A stretch of 64,000 bases of DNA from an uncultured Oscillospiraceae bacterium (lineage in GTDB: Bacteria > Bacillota > Clostridia > Oscillospirales > Ruminococcaceae): positions 1 to 64,000 of the forward strand of contig CAKSEC010000008.1 in assembly GCA_934446355.1 (NCBI GenBank), given 5' to 3'. A program made the translations under genes and the position numbers. Under the pieces are notes generated by a model. That model did no database searches, was not told where the DNA came from, and saw nothing but the letters and a program-made list of their open reading frames with translations. Of this stretch, positions 16,374-24,224 are shown in pieces. Within the stretch, counting starts at the first letter, position 1. Each line of letters begins with the position of its first letter.

Positions 16374-17477
16374 ATGGAACTAAAGACAGTCACCTATCAG
16401 TGCCCGAACTGCAATGCGGCGCTGGAATATGACAATGCGCTCGGCAAATTCAAGTGTAAATTCTGTGACAGCGAATTTACCGAGCAGGACATAAAAAAGC
16501 ACTTTGCAGAGAACGAAAACCTCTCGCTTTCTCAGGAGAATCTTGAAGCGGAGCGTGCCGCAGCGCAGGACGAAGCGAATATTCAGGCGGAGGAGTTCGC
16601 CGGTGCTTCGGCGCTGTATACCTGCCCAAACTGCGGCGCAGGAGTTATCTGCGACAGCCTTACCTCGTCAACGAGGTGCCATTTCTGCCATACGCCGGTA
16701 ATACTCACGGGACGGCTTTCGGGCGAATTCAAGCCGGACGTGATAATCCCGTTCGTGATGACCCGTGAACGTGCCGAGAAAGCATTCAGAAGCTATAGCA
16801 GGGGAAAGATACTTCTTCCGCACGGCTTTGCGGCTGAGGCGCAGATACAGAATATCACGCCGCTTTACGTGCCATATTGGCTGAAAAGCGGCTCGGTGGA
16901 CGCTTCTATCGAGGCTGAGGGAAGGAAAGTCCGCACTTGGCGAACAGGCGACACGGTACACACCAACACAAAGATCTTCAACGTTACCCGCCGTGCCGAT
17001 ATGATATTCACAAGAGTGCCGTGCGACGGCTCAAAGCGTATCGACGACAGCCTGATGGAGAGCATAGAGCCGTTCAATTACAAAGACCTCAAGCCGTTTT
17101 CGATGAGTTATCTTTCCGGCTGCGGCGCAGAGAAATACGACGTGACCGCCGAGGAGGCTTCTCCGTCGATAGACGCACGTATCCTGTCCGCTGCGGTGGA
17201 CGTGCTGAAAAACGATATCACCGGCTATTCCTCGGTCACGATAAAGAGCAGGAATATGAACTTCCGCAGTCAGCAGACTGTATATGGACTGCTGCCGGTA
17301 TGGTTCCTGAATTATACATACAAGGGCAAGGACTATCCTTTCGTGATGAACGGTCAGACCGGACTGTGCTTCGGCGTTCTTCCGGTCAGCAGGCTGAAAA
17401 AGTTCCTGCTGTGGCTGGGTATGTTTGTGGGACTTGGCATATTATGTGCGCTGATAGGAGGTTTTTTGTTTGAATAA
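16374..17477 (+). CDS. Double zinc-ribbon membrane-anchored protein
   Basis: The 367-residue protein starts with a zinc ribbon (CPNC at 10-13 and CKFC at 28-31), followed by an acidic, helical linker and a second ribbon (CPNC about 84-87 and CHFC about 102-105). A large beta-rich domain follows (about 110-330), then one membrane helix near the C-terminus (about 342-364). Proteins of this type are common in Firmicutes beside TPM-domain proteins, as here: the next gene starts 8 nt before this one ends. Function is unknown; a link to membrane stress or envelope maintenance has been proposed for such neighbourhoods. Confidence 0.75.
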   Translation: MELKTVTYQCPNCNAALEYDNALGKFKCKFCDSEFTEQDIKKHFAENENLSLSQENLEAERAAAQDEANIQAEEFAGASALYTCPNCGAGVICDSLTSSTRCHFCHTPVILTGRLSGEFKPDVIIPFVMTRERAEKAFRSYSRGKILLPHGFAAEAQIQNITPLYVPYWLKSGSVDASIEAEGRKVRTWRTGDTVHTNTKIFNVTRRADMIFTRVPCDGSKRIDDSLMESIEPFNYKDLKPFSMSYLSGCGAEKYDVTAEEASPSIDARILSAAVDVLKNDITGYSSVTIKSRNMNFRSQQTVYGLLPVWFLNYTYKGKDYPFVMNGQTGLCFGVLPVSRLKKFLLWLGMFVGLGILCALIGGFLFE

Positions 17478-18261
17478 GCATTTGCGTTCTATTATGGCGT
17501 TAGTTGCGGCGGCTGTGGCGGCGCTGTTTATCGGCTGCACGGCGTCTGCGCAGGATTATCACACGTATGCTTCAAGGCTGGTGGACGATCAGGGCGAGCT
17601 GTCGGACTATGAAATGAACTCGCTTTCCCAGCTTCTTGACGACACCGCACAGGAAATAAAGCTGAACATCGGCGTAGTGCTTGCCGATAAGGAAATGGAC
17701 GGACTGGGCGAGCAGGCGTATACGCAGCAGTTCCTGTACGACAGCTTCGGGGACGAGTGGGGTTCTATCGTGCTCATGCTTGTACCGACAGGTTCCGGCA
17801 AGGTCGACCAGATATTCTACACCGATGAAGCTTACGACAGGTTCAAGGGTCAGCGTGAAAAGATATTCGACGCAGTTTACGAGGGTCTGGACAGCGGCTC
17901 AGGCGATAATTACTACGCTGCCATCTCGAAATACTGCGAATATCTGTCGAATCACGGCACAGGTTCTTCGTTTTCGTTACATCTGAATACTGGACATATA
18001 GTGGGTATCATCGTGGCGTTCCTGATATCCCTTGTTGTTGTGAACGCTCATGCGGCGAAATACAAGAAGCGCACGCCGATATCGGCGCGTGCCTACATGG
18101 ACTCAAGATCCACGAATTTCACGCAGCGCAATGATATGTTCGTGCGTGAATACACCACGACCCGCAGAGTGAGCAGTTCTTCAAGTTCACGCGGAGGCGG
18201 AGGCGGCGGACACCGTGGAGGCGGTCACCGGAGCGGCGGTGGCGGCGGCAGACGGCGGTGA
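17470..18261 (+). CDS. TPM domain-containing secreted/membrane protein
   Basis: The 263-residue protein has a signal sequence with an internal Cys (about 1-27), a TPM domain (about 33-155, containing YASRLVDDQGELS and LLMLVPTGSG-like strands), one membrane helix (about 172-190) and a Ser/Gly/His/Arg-rich tail (about 230-263). TPM domains are extracytoplasmic and seen in TLP18.3, Psb32 and YgcG proteins. The start is TTG (17470), preceded by AGGAGG at 17456-17461, and overlaps the end of the zinc-ribbon gene. The low-complexity basic tail is unusual and probably disordered. Confidence 0.78.
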   Translation: MNKHLRSIMALVAAAVAALFIGCTASAQDYHTYASRLVDDQGELSDYEMNSLSQLLDDTAQEIKLNIGVVLADKEMDGLGEQAYTQQFLYDSFGDEWGSIVLMLVPTGSGKVDQIFYTDEAYDRFKGQREKIFDAVYEGLDSGSGDNYYAAISKYCEYLSNHGTGSSFSLHLNTGHIVGIIVAFLISLVVVNAHAAKYKKRTPISARAYMDSRSTNFTQRNDMFVREYTTTRRVSSSSSSRGGGGGGHRGGGHRSGGGGGRRR

Positions 18262-18278
18262 ATCTGCTCTAAATAGAA

Positions 18279-18306
18279 AAAAGGGGCTGAAAAACAGTCC
18301 CTTTTG
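18279..18306. terminator. Bidirectional intrinsic terminator
   Basis: AAAAGGGGCTG (18279-18289) pairs with CAGTCCCTTTT (18295-18305) through a 5-nt A loop, giving U or A tracts on both strands. It separates convergent genes ending at 18261 and 18309. Confidence 0.75.
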
Positions 18307-18308
18307 CT

Positions 18309-18734
18309 TTACTTGTTTTTTCCTGAGCGCCGCTTTTCCAATGCACGATTTATCTCGTCCGCTGTGCGCTTGCTGCTGAGCAGGCTTGAAAAGTAGGTGA
18401 ATGCGTAAACGGCGGTAATACATATCATCATGACGGCACAGCTGGGCACATTCGGGACGTACCACTCGAACAGCCACCCGCATATAAGCACTGTTGCCGA
18501 TATCAGAATATAGTGTATGATGAACCTGATAAGCCCCTCCCGCCGTGAATATTCACGGCATGGGATAACCACGACCGTTATCAGGGCGGTGACTGCTCCC
18601 ACGATCAGGATATGCCACAGCACGTTGACCGTCCAGACCTCAATGTCGCTCAGCGCCAGCATGACTGCGCAGGCTATCGTCGTACCCGTCGTCACTCTGG
18701 TGAACATACTGATGAAATACTGCAGCTGCTTCAT
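18309..18734 (-). CDS. DUF3021 family membrane protein
   Basis: The 141-residue protein has four hydrophobic segments (about 15-32, 38-58, 68-88 and 94-114) and a basic C-terminal tail (KRTADEINRALEKRR). This is the layout of DUF3021 proteins, which are nearly always encoded beside a LytTR regulator, as here (4-nt ATGA overlap). The partner is thought to modulate the regulator from the membrane; this is inferred from context. Confidence 0.75.
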   Translation of the reverse strand: MKQLQYFISMFTRVTTGTTIACAVMLALSDIEVWTVNVLWHILIVGAVTALITVVVIPCREYSRREGLIRFIIHYILISATVLICGWLFEWYVPNVPSCAVMMICITAVYAFTYFSSLLSSKRTADEINRALEKRRSGKNK

Positions 18735-19189
18735 GCCTGACCTCCTAACCCCAGCTTCTTTTTCAGCGCCGGAACATACTGTCGTGAAATAACGACCTTT
18801 TCGCCGTTGTCCAGAATTGCCTCAAAACGGCCGTTGAATCCCGGCGTAAGCTTGGTTACTTTCGACAGATCGACTATGACCGATTTTGATACCCGCAGGA
18901 AATCTGTGTTTTCAAACTGCTGTTCCAGTTCGTAAAGCTTCCTGCGTATCTCGTATACCTTGCTTTCGCAGTAAGCGAACACCTTGTCGTCCACCGATTC
19001 AAAATAATACACGCTGCGAGGCTCTATCATCACGATACTTCCGTCCTCGGTGCAGGCAAGCTTTTCGCGGCGCGATTTCAGTGCGTAAATGAGTTTCAGT
19101 ATTTCCTCGTCGGGTGAGGAACAGCGAATGATTATCTCTTCCTCTGCGCCTGCGGGAAGTTCCTCCATCGTTATCTTGATTTGGACCAC
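18731..19189 (-). CDS. LytTR family DNA-binding regulator
   Basis: The 152-residue protein has a short N-terminal beta segment and a LytTR DNA-binding domain (about 46-147, with IEPRSVYYFESVDDKVF, TDFLRVSKSVIVDLSKV and ISRQYVPALKKKLG). It has no receiver domain. It lies 21 nt downstream of the exporter permease and overlaps the DUF3021 gene. Such LytTR/DUF3021 pairs commonly control an adjacent ABC-2 exporter and their own operon. Confidence 0.85.
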   Translation of the reverse strand: MVQIKITMEELPAGAEEEIIIRCSSPDEEILKLIYALKSRREKLACTEDGSIVMIEPRSVYYFESVDDKVFAYCESKVYEIRRKLYELEQQFENTDFLRVSKSVIVDLSKVTKLTPGFNGRFEAILDNGEKVVISRQYVPALKKKLGLGGQA

Positions 19190-19210
19190 GCCCCCTTGCT
19201 GTGTATTGGC

Positions 19211-20122
19211 TTATCTGTCGGATTTGAAACGCCTTCTGCTTATAAGCGTTGCAGCGGCTATAAATATTATACCACAAACCAGCAGAATTGCAAGCTGCAT
19301 TACAGGCGTTACCTGAGTGTCGCCGAAAAATACCGCCGTGCCCATTTCCTTGTCGCATTCGGTGATGAACTGCTGCGGTACGCCCTCGAACGTGCGCTCG
19401 CTTATCGGCGCAGTCAGCACGCTTCTGAACATCGAGCAGCCGTGCAGCACCGGCAGGCATTTCAGCACCGTCTGAACTCCCTCAGGCAGGCTTCCCATGG
19501 GGATATAAATACCGCCGAGGAACCCGACCAGCGTGCTGACGAGCGTCACAAAGCCCGACCACGCGCCCGGAGCCTTTATAAGCAGACCGGCGAAATACAT
19601 TATGCCGGAATAGGTGAAGCAGTTCACCAGAATCATGGCTAAAAGCTGCAGATGATCGCTGAAAGAGGGCAGCGGCGAACCGTTCACAGCGCCGAGGATA
19701 TCAGCTGCTGCAAGAGTCAGCACGCATATGAAGGACGAAGCTATCCAAGCCGCTGTGATATAGCCGAGCGAAAGCTTCGTGCGGCTTATCGGCGCAGTCC
19801 TGAACGCTTGGATCCTGCCGTTGGTGAAGTCGTTTATCATCGTTGACAGGACTGTCGAGGATACCGTAACGCCGTTCACGCAGAGAATACCGCCCATAGC
19901 CCACATCAGAATAAGCTGCTTTGCGTTTTCGAGATTATCCTCAGGCGTGCCGAGGTGCATTTCATCAAGTGCCGAGGTGATTGACTGCACGTTCATGTCG
20001 CCGAGAAACACCAGCATGAGCACTATCACGATTATTGCAGACAGCAGCGAAAAGAACACCGCACCTCTGTCACGAAGATATATTTTCAGGTTTCTGCCTG
20101 CCAGACCCATTACTTCTCTCAT
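19211..20122 (-). CDS. ABC-2 type transporter permease
   Basis: The 303-residue protein has six predicted membrane helices and an extracytoplasmic loop after the first, as in DrrB-like ABC-2 permeases. Segments such as FTNGRIQAFRTAPISRTKLSLGY and FLGGIYIPMGSLPEGVQTVLKCLP are characteristic. It starts 3 nt after the ATPase gene. Together they form an exporter; the substrate (drug, bacteriocin or lipid-linked compound) is unknown. Confidence 0.87.
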   Translation of the reverse strand: MREVMGLAGRNLKIYLRDRGAVFFSLLSAIIVIVLMLVFLGDMNVQSITSALDEMHLGTPEDNLENAKQLILMWAMGGILCVNGVTVSSTVLSTMINDFTNGRIQAFRTAPISRTKLSLGYITAAWIASSFICVLTLAAADILGAVNGSPLPSFSDHLQLLAMILVNCFTYSGIMYFAGLLIKAPGAWSGFVTLVSTLVGFLGGIYIPMGSLPEGVQTVLKCLPVLHGCSMFRSVLTAPISERTFEGVPQQFITECDKEMGTAVFFGDTQVTPVMQLAILLVCGIIFIAAATLISRRRFKSDR

Positions 20123-20125
20123 TTC

Positions 20126-21037
20126 TCACACCTCCGTATTTTCAAGCTTTTTTCCGGTCGCATTCAGGAATACATCGTCCATCGTGCCGCCTATTACCTC
20201 AAACCCCGTTATCTCGCTGCGCACGCCGTTCACTATGTCGAGTGCGTCCATGGTGCAGCCGAGATATGTGCTGTAGCCCCAGCTTTCCTTTGTAAGTCCG
20301 TCAAGCGAAAGCGTCTTTTCGGTGTAAAGCCGCAGCTTGTCACGGGCGTATTTTTCTTTCAGCTCGAACGGTGTACCCTCGGCGCATATCCTGCCTTTGT
20401 CGAGAATGACTATCTTGTCTGCTTCCGCAGCTTCCTCCATGTAGTGCGTGGTGAGGAATACGGTCATGCCGCACGCCTTTCTCATGGCGGTTATCGTTTC
20501 CCATACGCTTTTGCGGGTCGCCGGGTCAAGACCTGTGGTCGGCTCGTCAAGGAAAAGCAGGTCGGGGGAGTGCATGAGTGCGGCGGCTATCTCGCAGCGG
20601 CGCTTCTGACCGCCCGAAAGCTTGCGGTATCGCTTATCTGCGACGTCATTGAGGGAAAGTATATCGCATACTCTGTCGAACTCTGCGGCGCATTCGCCTC
20701 TGCTGCTGCCGTATATTGAACCTCTGAGCATGAGGTTCTCACGTACTGTCAGCATATCGTCAAGGCAGTTGCCCTGATATACTATGCCTATGCGGCGGCG
20801 TATCTCGCTGTCATGCTTTCCCAGTTCTGCGCCGCATACTGTGGCGCTGCCGCCTGTCGGGGCGATCAGCGTGGAAAGCATATTTATGGTGGTGGATTTG
20901 CCTGCGCCGTTCACGCCGAGGAATCCGAAAAATTCTCCTTTCTTTACGGAGAAGCTTATTCCATCGACAGCCCTTGCCGTGCCGTATGATTTGGTAAGGT
21001 TTTCGGCTGTAACTGCGTACTGATATTCGTTATTCAT
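20126..21037 (-). CDS. ABC transporter ATP-binding protein (DrrA-like)
   Basis: The 303-residue ATPase has Walker A GVNGAGKST (41-49), the signature LSGGQ (140-144) and Walker B LFLDEP (161-166), with a C-terminal extension of about 80 residues typical of DrrA/CcmA-type exporters. It is the first gene of a four-gene minus-strand operon with the permease, LytTR and DUF3021 genes and has its own promoter. Confidence 0.9.
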   Translation of the reverse strand: MNNEYQYAVTAENLTKSYGTARAVDGISFSVKKGEFFGFLGVNGAGKSTTINMLSTLIAPTGGSATVCGAELGKHDSEIRRRIGIVYQGNCLDDMLTVRENLMLRGSIYGSSRGECAAEFDRVCDILSLNDVADKRYRKLSGGQKRRCEIAAALMHSPDLLFLDEPTTGLDPATRKSVWETITAMRKACGMTVFLTTHYMEEAAEADKIVILDKGRICAEGTPFELKEKYARDKLRLYTEKTLSLDGLTKESWGYSTYLGCTMDALDIVNGVRSEITGFEVIGGTMDDVFLNATGKKLENTEV

Positions 21038-21069
21038 AAGGTTCCTTCCTTTCTCTCTGCTGTGACTTG

Positions 21070-21098
21070 ATTATACAACATACCAAAGCATTGTTCAA
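21070..21098 (-). promoter_or_regulatory. Promoter of ABC exporter operon
   Basis: Minus-strand TTGAAC (21093-21098), 17 bp, TATAAT (21070-21075), about 33 nt before the ATPase start at 21037. Confidence 0.65.
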
Positions 21099-21156
21099 GA
21101 GGGTTTCCGGCAAGCTGCACTAATGAGGGGGTAACTTGCAGAGAAGATAGGCAAAG

Positions 21157-21196
21157 TGCAGGACTGGCGATAAACCCTCATCTTCTCCAGCCTGCA
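21157..21196. repeat. Structured dispersed element, copy 2 (short form)
   Basis: The left module CGATAAACCCTCATCTTC (from 21168) is shared exactly with the copies at 3.2 and 37.6 kb. Here it forms the loop of a hairpin whose arms are TGCAGGaCTGG (21157-21167, one bulge) and CCAGCCTGCA (21187-21196). The right module found in the longer copies is absent. Confidence 0.65.
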
Positions 21197-21202
21197 ATAA
21201 AA

Positions 21203-21232
21203 TGTGGGGGAAAGCGTTCGCTCTCCCCCGAA
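21203..21232 (-). terminator. Terminator of the pyrimidine operon end
   Basis: Stem GGGGGA..AGC (21206-21215) / GCT..TCCCCC (21220-21229) lies 22 nt past the minus-strand stop at 21251, with acattttatt following on that strand. The stem resembles the hairpin adjoining repeat copy 1. Confidence 0.6.
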
Positions 21233-21250
21233 TTGTATTCAGCTACAACC

Positions 21251-21664
21251 TTATTTGCTCCCCTGCTGAGGTGCACGCAGGCAGTTCTCCAGCAGGTATA
21301 TAAGTTCGGAAATCGGCACGAAGAACGGCTGTTCCTCGTCGTTTTCCATCTCGATGACCAGAAGCGCCTTATTGCCCCAGTCGTTTATCGTGATACGTCT
21401 GACGGTGGTGCTTTTGTCCTTTTTGGTGTTGATCGATCTCAGCAGGTCGTTCATGCGGACGAATCCATGTATCCTGCCGCTGCTGCTGGTACGGAAAGAC
21501 AGCTTCTTTGCGAGCGGCCTTTCTATGTCGATTATTACCTTTATCTCGGTGATACCGCCGGGCAGGTCTGCCTCTGTGCGGTGGACTGTCCGGAACTTCT
21601 TCACCGGGATATAGTCCTCAAGCTTCACGGTCGGTGCATTTGCATAGTGCTGCGAATTAGCCAT
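21251..21664 (-). CDS. Conserved-looking protein of unknown function
   Basis: The 137-residue protein is soluble, with alternating strand-like segments (ITEIKVIIDIE, VRRITINDWGNKALLVIEME) and an NDLLRSINTKK helix; it has no signal peptide or membrane helix. I do not recognise a family. Its start lies 18 nt after the aminotransferase stop on the same strand, so it may be the last gene of the pyrimidine operon. The segment DWGNKALLVIEMENDEEQPFF hints at a fold with a surface acidic loop. A link to pyrimidine breakdown is only positional. Confidence 0.55.
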   Translation of the reverse strand: MANSQHYANAPTVKLEDYIPVKKFRTVHRTEADLPGGITEIKVIIDIERPLAKKLSFRTSSSGRIHGFVRMNDLLRSINTKKDKSTTVRRITINDWGNKALLVIEMENDEEQPFFVPISELIYLLENCLRAPQQGSK

Positions 21665-21682
21665 GCTGTATCGATCCTTTCA

Positions 21683-23005
21683 TTATAAAGTCGAGTCAAC
21701 CTCGGTGAGCACCTCGTCAAGCTTTGCCATTTCCTCACGAAGCTGCTCAGGAGTGATGATGAGCGGCGGGCACACAAGGATCATGTTCTCGTGAGAATAT
21801 GTCATGAACTTCTTGGCTTTCAGCTTGCCGATAATGCCGCTCATAACGCCGAGTTTATCGCCGCCGTAGGGCACCAGCGCCTCTCTTGTGTCCTTGTCCT
21901 TTACAAGCTCTATTGCAGAGAACAGACCGATGTAGCGCACATCGCCGACGCACTTGTGCTTTGCTTTCAGTTCCTCAAGTATCTCGCCGAGCACCTTGCC
22001 GCTCTTGTTCACGTTGTCGAGGATATTCGTATCCTTGTAGTACTTCAGGCAGGCAACGCCGGCTGCGCAGGCAAGCGGGTGTCCGCTGTAGGTAAGACCG
22101 CACTGCAGCACGTTGTCGTCGAAATATTCGGCGATCTTCTTGCTGACTGCAACGCCGCCAAGCTGTACATAGCCGCAGGTAACGCCCTTTGCGAAGCTTA
22201 CGATATCGGGCTTTACGCCGAAGTTCTCGAATGCGAACATCTTTCCGGTACGTCCGAAGCCCGCCATTACCTCGTCGCAGATCATCATTATGCCGTAATC
22301 GTCGCATATCTTCCTTACGCCTGCAAGGTAGCCCTCAGGCGGGATAATTACGCCGTTCGAGCCTGTGACGGTTTCCATCACGATAGCTGCAACGCTGTCG
22401 GGACCCTCGTACATCACCTGCTCACGCAGCTTCTTTACGTAGTAGTCGCTGCATTCCTTCTCTGTCGCAAAGGGCAGGTCGTCGCGGTAGATATACGGGT
22501 CGAAGAACTTGACGAAGCCCGGAACTCCCGGCTCAAGCGGGAATCTTCTCGGCTCGCCGGTGAGGTTTCCTGCGCCGAATGTAGAGCCGTGATAGCTTCT
22601 GTAGCGTGAGAACACCTTTTTGCGTCCGGTGTACATTCTCGCCATCTTGATGGCGTTCTCGTTGGCGTCTGCGCCGCCGTTGGTGAAGAACACCTTGCCT
22701 ATGTTGTCCGGCATAAGCTCTACTACCATCTGAGCAAGTTCCGAGCGGCTCTCAGCGGCGTAGCTGGGGCCGACAAAGCAGAACTTTTCAGCCTGCTCCT
22801 TGATGGCGTCGATTATCGGGCGGCAGCCGAAGCCCACGTTCAGGTTCACAAGCTGGCTCGACATATCAGTGTAGCGGTTGCCGTCGTAGTCCCAGAAATA
22901 AATGCCCTCGCCCCGCTCTACAGCGATAGGGTTCAGCCCTTTCTGCTTTGACCATGACTGCAGATTGTACTTGGAATGGTTTTCTTTGATCTCAGTTGCC
23001 TTCAT
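21683..23005 (-). CDS. Class III PLP-dependent aminotransferase (probably beta-alanine type)
   Basis: The 440-residue enzyme belongs to the class III omega-aminotransferases. Motifs include FTNGGADANENAIKMAR, the PLP-aspartate segment ICDEVMAGFGRTG and the Schiff-base Lys in SFAKGVTCG. In this operon it would transaminate beta-alanine (or 3-aminoisobutyrate) made from uracil (or thymine), giving malonate semialdehyde. It begins with GGAGG about 10 nt upstream and overlaps the PucR gene by 14 nt. The substrate is inferred from context; the family also includes ornithine, taurine and GABA aminotransferases. Confidence 0.85.
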   Translation of the reverse strand: MKATEIKENHSKYNLQSWSKQKGLNPIAVERGEGIYFWDYDGNRYTDMSSQLVNLNVGFGCRPIIDAIKEQAEKFCFVGPSYAAESRSELAQMVVELMPDNIGKVFFTNGGADANENAIKMARMYTGRKKVFSRYRSYHGSTFGAGNLTGEPRRFPLEPGVPGFVKFFDPYIYRDDLPFATEKECSDYYVKKLREQVMYEGPDSVAAIVMETVTGSNGVIIPPEGYLAGVRKICDDYGIMMICDEVMAGFGRTGKMFAFENFGVKPDIVSFAKGVTCGYVQLGGVAVSKKIAEYFDDNVLQCGLTYSGHPLACAAGVACLKYYKDTNILDNVNKSGKVLGEILEELKAKHKCVGDVRYIGLFSAIELVKDKDTREALVPYGGDKLGVMSGIIGKLKAKKFMTYSHENMILVCPPLIITPEQLREEMAKLDEVLTEVDSTL

Positions 23006-24203
23006 AAGAATCGTCCTCCATTATCAGCTTCGAGCTGTCCGTGCTGAGTAATTCCTGCGCACGGAAAGCCAGAAGCAAATTCATTTTATCCTCATCGCTG
23101 AAGCTGCTGTTCAGAAGTTCGCGTATCTGTTTCAGCTTGTAATTCACCGTGTTGCGGTGAACGCCGAAGATATCCGCCACTTCCTTTACGCTGCAGTCGT
23201 TCTCGAAATAGCAGCGCAGCAGCTGAGCGCAGTCGGTGTTGTTCTTGGCGTCGTAGTCGAGCAGCCTGCCGAGCGTGCTTTCCACGTAGTCCGAAAGGAT
23301 ACGTGAGCTTGCCACGCCGAAAAGCAGCTTATAGACGCCGATATCGTGATAGTGCATGACGGAACTTTTCTTCATCACGGCGAGCCGCATTGCGGAAACC
23401 GCCTGATGATAGCAGGTGTGGATACCGTCATAGCCAAGACCTGCGTCTGAAATGCCTATGTGTACGCTGACAGGCTCTGCGCTGGCGTCCTGAACCGCCG
23501 TGCATAGCTGAGCGGCGAGTTTCTGCGCTTCCTGTGCGGAGAAATGCTGGCGCACTATCATCAGGTAGTTTTCCTGAATGAATATGCAGGAGGGGTACTG
23601 CGTATCTGCGCAAAGCTTCCTGACAAGGAACCTCATGCTGCGCCATTCGTCAGCCGTTCCCGACTTTGACGGGTGCATAAGCTGCGCCGCCAGAAGTACG
23701 TAGCCGCTCACATCGTGGAAGCCCCTGCGCTCCAGCACCGGAACATAGCCGTCACGGTCGGCGGGCGTGAAGAACAGATTCCTGAATGCGCCTGCAAGGC
23801 TTGTTTCGCTTTCCTCGTTGCTGATTATCCGGTGGCAGAAGTCATAGGTTATGTCGATGAGCCTTACCGACCACGGAACAACGAACAGCGGCAGCGAGTT
23901 CTTCTCGCAGAACTCGATTACGTCCTTCGGCACGGAGTTGATATACGGACCGATGTTGATGACGAAGCCAGCGACCTTTCTGTCGAACAGGTGCTGGGCG
24001 AAGTCCAGAAGCCAGCCGCTGCCTTTGTGGCTTATTCCGGTGGTGAATACGAGTTCGTTGCCGTGCATGAAGTCAGGCACTTCGCTGTCCTCAACGATAT
24101 GCACCCACCGCACGTAGTTGTTCAGTCCCGCCTTGCCAGCGATAAGCTTCATAGCGTAGGTCTTTTCGGTGTTTGCGCAAAGTCTTGCGAGAGTAATAGC
24201 CAT
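22992..24203 (-). CDS. PucR family transcriptional regulator
   Basis: The 403-residue protein has an N-terminal PucR domain (about 5-125, KLIAGKAGLNNYVRWVHIVED), a central GGDEF-like region and a C-terminal PucR helix-turn-helix (about 330-395; CSVKEVADIFGVHRNTVNYKLKQI). PucR proteins often sense purine or pyrimidine breakdown intermediates. It lies between preA and the aminotransferase gene in the operon, so it most likely regulates this pathway. No operator was identified. Confidence 0.88.
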   Translation of the reverse strand: MAITLARLCANTEKTYAMKLIAGKAGLNNYVRWVHIVEDSEVPDFMHGNELVFTTGISHKGSGWLLDFAQHLFDRKVAGFVINIGPYINSVPKDVIEFCEKNSLPLFVVPWSVRLIDITYDFCHRIISNEESETSLAGAFRNLFFTPADRDGYVPVLERRGFHDVSGYVLLAAQLMHPSKSGTADEWRSMRFLVRKLCADTQYPSCIFIQENYLMIVRQHFSAQEAQKLAAQLCTAVQDASAEPVSVHIGISDAGLGYDGIHTCYHQAVSAMRLAVMKKSSVMHYHDIGVYKLLFGVASSRILSDYVESTLGRLLDYDAKNNTDCAQLLRCYFENDCSVKEVADIFGVHRNTVNYKLKQIRELLNSSFSDEDKMNLLLAFRAQELLSTDSSKLIMEDDSYEGN

Positions 24204-24224
24204 AATGCCCTCCTTTCACGCCTG

